A stretch of 27,379 nt of DNA. Origin: Larix sibirica. Its lineage: Eukaryota; Streptophyta; Pinopsida; Pinales; Pinaceae. Positions 20,730 through 27,379 of the stretch are shown here, piece after piece. The stretch is from positions 1 to 27,379 of the forward strand of contig NWUY0300056584.1 of NCBI GenBank assembly GCA_004151065.3, in the 5' to 3' direction. The first letter of the stretch is position 1; each line of letters starts with the position of its first letter. Both the position numbers and the translations under genes were made by a program. The notes under the pieces were generated by a model. That model did not search any database. It was not told the origin of the DNA and saw only the letters and a program-made list of their open reading frames with translations.

Positions 20730-20999
20730 GAGGCAAGTTGAAACCATACAAAATAGTGTTAAGTTATATAAAATAATCCTCTAATTAAATATATAAAACA
20801 AAAGAAAATAAGTCTCAAATGGTTTTTTATAATGTATTGATTTATTTAATTTCAACAATTAATCTAAGTACGTAAAGGAAAAATATAACTACATAATTAT
20901 GAGAAGAATAACAATAAAATAAAGAGAAAGTATAGTTAAGGGAAGGTGTACAAGGTAGCTCGTGCAAGTAACTAAAGGTAAATGTAAGGTAGCTTGTGC

Positions 21000-21011
21000 A
21001 AGTAAATAAAG
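21000..21011. repeat. Left target site duplication of the LINE
   Basis: AAGTAAATAAAG, repeated exactly at 26977-26988. Joining the two flanks with one copy restores the AT-rich repeat word AAATAAAGGTAA. The word is common in this repeat, but its exact placement at both ends of the element argues for a true duplication. Confidence 0.8.
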
Positions 21012-21340
21012 TGGGGGCCACTTTTGTAAATTTTTAATATGTAATAAGTGTTATATGGGAGAGACTACAACTACAATGGAAACGAATAGGGTTTAATATG
21101 CTTGGAAAGTGGGAATATCTCACATCGAGCTTTTTGTTTAACCATTTATGTTACAATCCGAACTGTAAGGTGGGGCTGACGGTCAGGTTCCCAACATCAT
21201 TCCTGCCATTATGGTTTCATTTAAGGTTTCTGACACTACCTAGCGTTGGCAGTGATGACAAAGGGCCCGCTTACCTGCTCTTACTCATTAACCAAGCTTC
21301 TTATACACCCGTGACTCATTTAACTAGTTTTCTTTCCAGG
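21012..21340 (+). other. 5' leader of the LINE
   Basis: It starts TGGGGGCCAC right after the target duplication. A frame at 21098-21346 is open but has no recognisable domain, so I treat it as leader. Any internal promoter of the LINE should be here. Confidence 0.55.
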
Positions 21341-22900
21341 TTTTGACATATGTTCGACATCATCTCCTTTTTTTTCTGATGAATTTGAAAGACAAGAGAA
21401 TCACGAGGTATTATCCTCCTGTTTCAGACCCACCTTCCAAGAAGACCTGTTGGTAAGAAAAGAGAACCCAAAAACTTTCTTGGGAATCAACATTACTGGT
21501 CACTCATTCTAGGAAGGGAGTTTCAACTAATGTTCCTAAAGCCCCTCTGGACTCCCCACAGACTTGTGCAAAGCCTGTTTACCAGGACATCTCTCCCCCA
21601 GTCGCTTGAGTCAGTAATGGAATATACCACTCAACAAAACCATCCCTCACTAAATCAGTGGGGACGACTGGAACCTCTCCTTCCAAACACTGCATTAAGT
21701 GCAAGTGATGTCCTCATGAGCGAAGTGATTATGTTCTCTGAAATAACCCTCATTGGAAGATTTGGAGGGAGATTCATGGCAGCCCATAACTTTCAGAAAT
21801 GGGCCATGGAGGTCTGGTAAAACCACTTGGGATACCATCCAAGGGTCTTCTCCTTGGCTCGAGGTTGGAATGGAATTACAATAGAAAACCTGGAGGATGT
21901 AACAAAGCTTCTCTCAGATATTTGGAAGAGGGGACCTACTGGTCTCTCCTCTTAGCTATGGACAAAGGATATTTTCACAATCATTGGTGATGCATTGGGA
22001 GTCTTCTGCGAATCCGAATACAATTTTCATGAGATTGGGATCATGACAGTCACTAAGCTCCTGGTCAACATAGACCCTTGGGAAGGTCTACTTACATAAA
22101 TGACCATCTCCATAGGTTCCCATAAGCACATCTAGACATTGGACTACGTGGGAGTGCCTTTTCACTATAACCGCTGTCAGGAATACAACCACCTGGTTAA
22201 GAAATGCAATTTGTCTTTTGAGAGACCTATATGGAGGAAAAAGCTATGTCCTAGTGCAGTGAAGAATCTATGCTATCAACACATATTTGATCTAGACAAG
22301 GATAGTAGCTTTCCCATTTCCTCTGACATACCCCTCCCTCAAATTTTAACAAGGGGATTATAGTTGAGGACCATTCTCATTGTGATCCTGGAACTATTTT
22401 GATGGACGAGCAAGGACCAGGCCACTCCTCTGGTGATTACTGCTCCACCATCTAGTTGCTTTTCCGTTAAGGGTTCTCCACTCTTTATGTCTCTTCCCAT
22501 TCACTTTTATCCTGATAATGGAACTTCCTTTTTCGATCATTTTGGCACTTCGGCTCGTTTGGAAGGCCTTTCCCTTCTTCCCCTTGCCTCTTTTTCCATG
22601 GAAGCGCTTGCTTTGTCCCTACCCGAGAATCATTTTGACTAACCTCATTTAATCCTTAAGGAGGGAGCTGATTTTGAAGAGGCATGTTTTTCCTCCTTCT
22701 GTAGCCAAGATTTCCCTTCACCCTTGGAAACCCTTCCATCCTCTGTTGGTGCTATGTACCCTCTTTCCAAAGCAAGACACTCATATTCCCTCCGTTCTTG
22801 CAAGTTTGATAAGTATAATCAAGCCTCCTCACAGTTAGGGGGACTGTTCACCATCTCTCCCCCCTCTCCCCGAGATTTAGGGGTAGAGTTTCCATCATGA
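21341..22900 (+). pseudogene. LINE ORF1 (DUF4283-like, zinc knuckle), decayed
   Basis: ORF1 proteins bind the LINE RNA. An acidic or Ser-rich N-terminus (FDICSTSSPFFSDEFERQEN) begins near 21341. The DUF4283-like core follows across frames: TLIGRFGGRFMAA and FQKWAMEVW (about 21751-21819), HLGYHPRVFSLARGW, ENLEDVTKLLSDIWKRGP, IIGDALGVFCESEYNFHEIG and MTVTKLLVNIDPWEGL to 22090. LDYVGVPFHYNRCQEYNHLV continues into KKC. This is the CX2CX4HX4C knuckle at 22166-22207, but its first Cys is Tyr (TAT at 22166-22168). A Ser/Pro/Leu-rich tail in frame 2 runs to TGA at 22898-22900, interrupted by TAA at 22640-22642. The order of core then knuckle is standard for plant L1 ORF1. The start codon is not certain. 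Confidence 0.82.
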
Positions 22901-22959
22901 CATTAGCCAGAGATAAGGTTTTTTATGAGATTCAAACAGGCCGACAACATAATCTAAAA

Positions 22960-23890
22960 GGGATTCTTAGAGCATGAAATCCCACCCGTATCAAGGTTCC
23001 CCCATCATTGTTTTGTCCATCAATTGCATAGGGTCGGGGCTACCTTAAAAAACGATTGGCCTAAAAAGATTAGTTGAAGTTCATAAACCCTCGATGATGT
23101 TGTTATAAGAGACATTGGCTACTGGAGATGCCATTAACTCAGATTTAAAAACCCTTCTTCCAGCTTGGGGTTTTTCATGTTGTGACGCACTTGGACGCTC
23201 AGGAGGTCTGGTCATGGGTTGGCATACCTCCTTAGATTTGTGCACCAATACTTGGAATTTCTCTTATGGACTGGGATATGTCTTCTTTTTCAGGGAGTTT
23301 GTCTAATCCATCACTTTAGTTAATATATATTGCACGAACGCTCACATGATTAACTATTGGGAATTTTTTTTCATATCAGGATTCCCGAATGCATAAAATC
23401 CGATAATAGGTGGAGACCTAAACTTCTCCACCAGAGAAGCAAAATATTGCAGCCCTTCCTCATATAAAGATTCCCTCTCTAAATATTTTGTCAAAAGACT
23501 AGATGAATCCTTCCTATATGACATCCCTCCTATCAAGATCAGACCTACATGGTGAAATATGAGGTCGGGCATGGATAAGGTGGCTAAAAGGTTGGACCAT
23601 TTTCTTATTAATGAAGGAATTGTACAAGCCCTAGTAGGCATCAAATAATGGGTTGGGGAAGCTAGTTTTTCATACCACTTCCCTATTCTATTGGAACTTG
23701 CTGTGGTCAGAGATAGACCCCCCAAACCCTTAAAATTTTGCTCCACATTGTTGGAGGAAGAAGCTTACAGAGATATGGTTTGGTCCTCCTGGATCCATTT
23801 TGATATAAATCTTCACCACTCAGCTAGTTTGTGTTTCCATAAAAGCCTTATGAGGATTATGGCAATTTCATCTAAATGGGCAACATAAAG
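22960..23890 (+). pseudogene. LINE ORF2, endonuclease domain (decayed)
   Basis: The apurinic-type endonuclease nicks the genomic target. The frame gives IIVLSINCIGSG (from about 23004, the usual SWNCRGLG start), GLKRLVEVHKP, an ET pair near 23112 after a stop, LGRSGGLVMGWH, GGDLNFSTREA (GD-N motif, Asp at 23414-23416), RPTW, MDKVAKRLDHFLIN and SYHFPILL (about 23670-23693). The family ends in SDHxPI; here the catalytic Asp codon 23673-23675 is TAC, Tyr. Stops occur at the XETL position, near 23305, near 23557 and at 23646. An ATG at 22897 overlaps the ORF1 stop (ATGA), but its frame differs from that of the endonuclease, so a shift has occurred between. Confidence 0.87.
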
Positions 23891-25140
23891 AAGGAAATTA
23901 ATGGATGCAGACCTCAGTAGAATTGAAACTTCGTTGGATAATTATAACACAAATATTCTTGTTGGCCCTCCCACAGTGGAAGACAAATTGAATATCATGG
24001 AAATGGAAATGTGGTGTAGAAACATTCTAGTGGAAAAGGAAGCCCTTTAGAGGCATAAAAGCCATATTATTTGGCTCCAAAAAGGAGAGGACAACACAAA
24101 GTATTTCCATAATGATATGAAGCACATGAACCACATAAATTCCAAATGGCATATAGTCAAGGAGGACGACACACATATTATAGGTTTCAAGGATCTTGTT
24201 GATGTAGGTGTAAGCCATTTCAACCATCTTTTTAAAGAAGACTCCCAAGCCTTTATAGGTTAGATGATGGATGCGGTGGCTCTTTTCCCAGAATATGTGA
24301 ATGAAGATCATAAAGTCTCCATCATGGAGAGAGTAACCATTGAAATATTGACAGAGGCCATACTCTCTCTTCAAAAAGATAAAATCCCTGACCCAGATGG
24401 ATTCCCGGTGGAATTTTTCAAAACTTTTATGGATTTCTTTGAATTAGACCTTCTAACAGTGGTCGAAGAATCGAGACAATCTGGCAGGCTACTGGCAGTT
24501 TTCAATGCAACCTTTATTAGCTTGATCCCAAAATATGACAAGCCATCATCTTTTGAAAATTTCAGGGCCATATCACTTTGTAACAACATATATAAAATGA
24601 TTTCAAAAGTCATCACCATGAGAATTAAAGGAATCCTATCAGTTGTTGTTTCAAAGGAAAAAATTGCTTTTTTGGCCGGTCGTCAGATTCACGAAGCCAT
24701 AGGAACAACGCAGGAGGTCATACACACAACCAAGTCCAAAAGTAGACTGGAAGTTATCTTCAAAGTAGATTTATCCAAGGCTTATGACCAATCCAACTAG
24801 ACTTACATCAAGCTCATTATGCTTCAAACAAGTTTTCCTCTGCCATTTGTCAATTGGACTCTCTCATGTATTCAATCTGCATCTTTTACAATGCTTATCG
24901 ATGGATTCGCCTCTAAATTTCTCAGACCTGGTAGGGGGCTTAGGAAGGGATGCCCCCTAAAAAAATATTGGCCCTGGTTGTTGGGAAAAATTGAAAGTAG
25001 GATTAACCTTTGGTGTAAACATTGGTTATATAGAGGTGGCAAGCTCATCATGATGGAGGTTGATCTAGAGGCCACACCAGTATACTGGATTTCTATGACT
25101 CATATTCCTGTTGGAATTCTTGATCAGATCAGGTAGATAT
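23891..25140 (+). pseudogene. LINE ORF2, reverse transcriptase with catalytic block deleted
   Basis: The linker region reads IIWLQKGEDNTKYFHN and FKDLVDVGVSHFNHLF (24065-24240). The RT frame from 24264 then gives AILSLQKDKIPDPDGFPVEF, FISLIPKYDKP, FRAISLCNNIYKMISKVI, FLAGRQIHEAI and VDLSKAYDQSN, where the first catalytic Asp of SKAYD is legible, then a stop at 24798-24800. The next frame has SFTMLIDGFASKF and RGLRKGCPL (to about 24958). This should lead to some 150 residues with the F/YADD box, but instead it runs straight into KKYWPWLLGKIESRINLW and LYRGGKLIMMEV, the start of the post-RT region. The F/YADD catalytic block is therefore deleted and the enzyme is dead. Confidence 0.9.
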
Positions 25141-26289
25141 GCTATAATTTTTTTGGAAAGGGATTTCCCTTGATCGCTCATTCCATTAGGTATCTTGGGA
25201 TAAGATAGTTGTCCCAAGAGATATGGGAGGCTGGGGAATGAAGAGTCCATATTCATTTTCCAAGTCTTTGGAAGCCAAAGGAATATGGAGGGTTATACAA
25301 GGTAATGGTCTATGGGCTTAGGTTGTCATCCAAAAATATCTATATCCTTTATCTGTGATGGAATGGATCAGAATTCCACACAAACCTTACATAAATTCGT
25401 CTATTATGTGTAAAGCATTCATACAAGCATATCACGTCATCAGTGATAAGTTAATATGGAACAAAGGAGACGACCGAAGTATGCGTATTGGACGCGCCCC
25501 TTGGGTGGTATGCCTAAGAGATTACATTCTTCCCGTGCCATTTGTAGATGGTTTATTGGAATGTGGCATCATCTTCTTGAACCGGATAGAAGACAGAACC
25601 AGTAACACCTTGATGAGACATGCTTGGTTATCAACTAATGAGCTGGGCATCGAGGGAGACTATTGTGTGATATGGAAAAATTACATTAGGGCTCTACACC
25701 ACAGTCATGTGAGACTTAAATAATGTACAGATAAACTTATATGGGCAAGAAATTTGGAAGGAGGAGACTATATGCCTAGATTAGGCTACATGATGCTCAG
25801 AGAAGTTGAAGACAAGCCTCCGACCCATTGTTGGATGAAGAAGATCTAGGATCTTAATTTCCCTCTGAAAAATAATTTTTTTTATGGCTAGCTCTTATGG
25901 ATAAAGTACCAACACGGGGAAATATCACTAGGAGATATCTGATAGGACCAAGAAGGTGTCCTTTGTGTGATCTTGATAATGAAGCCATTAAGCATATCTT
26001 CATTCTCTGTCCCTACATGTTGAAAATGTGGGATCCAGCCTTGACGATCGAAAGACATCCTTTTAATTGGTTTGGTTTGAACCTTGAGAAAGCTCTGCAC
26101 ATTTGGTTTTCAAATCAAGCCTATGCATATTATAGAGCTCTGCCACTAATCTTCTTATGGGGCATTTAGATCACCTGGAATTTGGTAGTCTTCCATAACA
26201 AATTTATGACACCTATCTCTTCGGTTACTAAAGGAATTTCCATCCTCAAAGCTTTTCCATGGAATCAAGCCCCCGGGCCAGATAGAAGG
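25141..26289 (+). pseudogene. LINE ORF2, C-terminal region with zf-RVT segment
   Basis: This part follows RT in plant L1 and is thought to help hold the RNA or target. Readable pieces are PRDMGGWGMKSPYSFSKSLE (about 25211-25272), IWRVIQ and a long frame at 25355-25723 with KLIWNKGDDRSMRIGRAPW. The zf-RVT segment is at about 25890-26030: MDKVPTRGNITRRYL, then CPLCDLDNEAIKHIFILCPY, ending in MW. The C-x2-C...H-x4-C pattern of the finger is complete. LPLIFLWGI and a stop near 26168 follow. Several stops (25136, 25207, 25321, 25721) break the chain. Confidence 0.82.
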
Positions 26290-26726
26290 ATAATTGAGGA
26301 ACTTGTCGATAAGTCATTTAGCTGGGCATTTTTTGATGGTGCTTTGTAGGGACAGCCTACTATGGGAGGAGCAGGGGGAATTTTATACTTATATGAACAT
26401 CATTATTTTAGCTTCTCAGCAGTTTGGGATGCATCTCGAACAACAGAGTTGAATTGATGGCGTTCAAGCTCATTATGATGCTTCAATTATCCAAAGGAAT
26501 TGACAAAATTCAAATTTATGGCGACTCAAAATTAGTGGTGGACTGGTTCTTCAAAAGAAGGTCCCCAAGGAATTATATATCACAGCCTATTTATGAGGAG
26601 GTAATCCATTTGGAAGATCAATTCAGGAGGATTTCTTTTAAGCATATCTATAGGGAAAGGAATTTCAAGGTGGATAGATTATCCAAAGAAGGTCTCAAGA
26701 TCGGATATGGAATTTGGAATAGATAG
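26290..26726 (+). pseudogene. LINE ORF2, C-terminal RNase H domain
   Basis: RNase H of the RVT_3 kind. SFSWAFFDGAL gives the first Asp (26335-26337), followed by a stop at 26347-26349 and GGAGGILYL. After a frame change NNRVELMAFKLIM supplies the Glu, IQIYGDSKLVVDWFF the second Asp (GDS), and IYRERNFKVDRLSKEGL the last Asp. All four D-E-D-D residues are thus still legible. The domain ends at TAG 26724-26726. A fused RNase H at this end marks the plant L1 subgroup that acquired an archaeal-like RNase H. Confidence 0.87.
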
Positions 26727-26976
26727 GAACATGATGGTGACTTGATCTTGGAACTAGCCCTGGGGCCACATCCAGGATGAATTGGCTTCATCTCCACTTT
26801 CACTATTCTCAAAGCTTAAAGGAACACCCATTGGAGTTAAGCTCCTTTTTGTTTGTAGAATCAGATTAACGAACAATATGTGTTATCTCTATCTTTTGAA
26901 GGAAGACACTCAGGTCTATGTAAAATGTGATTGCATTATAATATAATACAATTGCATGTTTTTTCCGAGGGGAAAA
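26727..26976 (+). other. 3' untranslated region and A tail of the LINE
   Basis: About 245 noncoding bases after the RNase H stop. Near the end TGCATTATAATATAATACAATTGCA is an imperfect inverted repeat (about 26932-26956), and the element closes with CCGAGGGG and a short A run. The terminal sequence is where the LINE RT would begin copying. Confidence 0.65.
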
Positions 26977-26988
26977 AAGTAAATAAAG
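26977..26988. repeat. Right target site duplication of the LINE
   Basis: AAGTAAATAAAG, identical to the left copy. The first As could also belong to the A tail, so the true duplication may be one or two bases shorter. Confidence 0.8.
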
Positions 26989-27180
26989 GTAAAGTTAAGG
27001 TGTAATTAAGGAGATAACACTAATAATAATAGAAAAATAATACAGGGAATGTGCAATTAAGTAAGTAAGGTGTAAAAGGTAACTTCTACAAGTAAAGTGG
27101 TAACTTTGCAATTGATTTGATCTATTATGTGTAATTAAAAACTTAAAAACAAACTTGAAGTGAGATATCATAACAATGAG
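26989..27180. repeat. AT-rich repeat, right part
   Basis: GTAAAGTTAAGGTGTAATTAAGG and AAGTAAGGTGTAAAAGGTAACTT continue the word family of the left part. This is the piece displaced by the LINE. Confidence 0.75.
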
Positions 27181-27208
27181 TAAGTTATAATGAAACTTAA
27201 AGTGTATC

Positions 27209-27379
27209 CTGTGGGGGGCAGCTCAAGTGGTAAAGATGAGAAGTTGTAAATGGAAGGTCACGTGTTCAAATCCCCCCAATCTTACCCATGCCCATGGTTT
27301 AGGCGCTGTAATTGCACCTAGGGGTATAGTGGTAGCGAGATTGGATCCCTGGACCCCGTGTCACGCGAGTACCAGCCCA
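27209..27379 (+). mobile_element. tRNA-derived SINE, cut by the window edge
   Basis: A Pol III A box (GGCAGCTCAAGTGG, 27217-27230) is followed 31 bases later by a B box (GTGTTCAAATCC, 27262-27273), the spacing of a tRNA gene. The sequence between and around them does not fold as a tRNA cloverleaf by eye, and GC-richer non-tRNA sequence follows, as in plant SINEs. The right end and its tail are outside the window, so no target duplication can be tested. Confidence 0.65.

Larger units (their letters stand above)
19887..21011. repeat. AT-rich, locally tandem repeat, left part
   Basis: Words such as AAATAAAAGTAAGGTGTAATT and GAAATGTTTTAGTAA recur throughout. Two copies of a 173-bp unit can be aligned end to end (about 19944-20116 and 20117-20289); for example, TAATTATATTTGATAAA is at 19961 and 20134. 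Later units are shorter and more diverged. The same word family resumes at 26989 beyond the LINE, so the two parts were once continuous. There is no coding capacity. Confidence 0.8.
21012..26976 (+). mobile_element. L1-type LINE, full length, with RNase H
   Basis: A 5965-bp insertion with a 5' leader, ORF1, ORF2 and a short A tail (26973-26976), flanked by a 12-bp duplication and inserted into the AT-rich repeat. ORF2 holds endonuclease, RT, a zinc-finger segment and a C-terminal RNase H domain, the layout of the plant L1 group that acquired an archaeal-like RNase H. Both ORFs have stops and frame changes, and ORF2 lacks part of RT. Because both ends are present, it is a full-length insertion that decayed later, not a 5'-truncated copy. 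Confidence 0.9.

Noticed and set aside
1-27379. A novel defence or metabolic system
   Set aside because: All recognisable coding sequence belongs to a PPR gene relic or to known classes of retroelements; nothing else has coding support.

Overview
The window looks like nuclear DNA from a plant with a large, repeat-rich genome. The evidence is a PPR-DYW editing-factor relic, a Ty3/gypsy element of Athila/Tat type, a plant-type L1 LINE whose ORF2 ends in an RNase H domain, and a tRNA-derived SINE. Old, stop-riddled copies of several families sit next to each other, which would suit a gymnosperm such as a conifer, but the species cannot be fixed from sequence alone. I see no intact host gene. Every coding region recognised is broken by stops, frameshifts or deletions.

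Layout. (1) 1-766: the 3' part of a pentatricopeptide-repeat gene ending in a degraded DYW domain, with another tiny PPR-like scrap at 1634-1684. (2) 3120-5480, minus strand: a decayed Ty3/gypsy-like element with a gag core, a CCHC zinc knuckle, a protease-like segment and, beyond it, a second gag-like segment. No reverse transcriptase was found. (3) 6537 to about 19580, plus strand: a large Athila/Tat-like LTR retrotransposon. Its 5' LTR is 2248 bp (TGTTG...CAACA). It is followed by a tRNA-Asp-type primer binding site, gag, protease, RT, RNase H, integrase, a long noncoding stretch with a 54-bp tandem array of inverted motifs, a third ORF in the position where Athila elements carry an env-like gene, a polypurine tract and a 3' LTR that has lost its last few hundred bases. 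(4) About 19890-21011 and 26989-27180: an AT-rich, locally tandem repeat with 173-bp and 88-bp units. (5) 21012-26976: a complete-length L1 LINE that split this repeat, flanked by a 12-bp target site duplication. It carries ORF1 (DUF4283-like plus zinc knuckle) and ORF2 (endonuclease, RT, zf-RVT, RNase H). The RT has lost the block holding its FADD/YADD motif. (6) 27209-27379: the start of a tRNA-derived SINE that runs off the right edge.

The window records successive insertions and decay, not a cooperating gene set. Within the LTR element the usual division of labour applies: Gag forms the particle, Pol matures, copies and integrates the genome, and the LTRs supply promoter and polyadenylation signals. 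In the LINE, ORF1 binds RNA and ORF2 nicks the target and reverse transcribes. The least explained items are the third ORF of the LTR element, the 54-bp inverted-motif array whose core word recurs in the U3 part of the LTRs, the conserved LTR hairpin, and the unusual gag-protease-gag-like order in the minus-strand element. I found no evidence for a novel defence or metabolic system.
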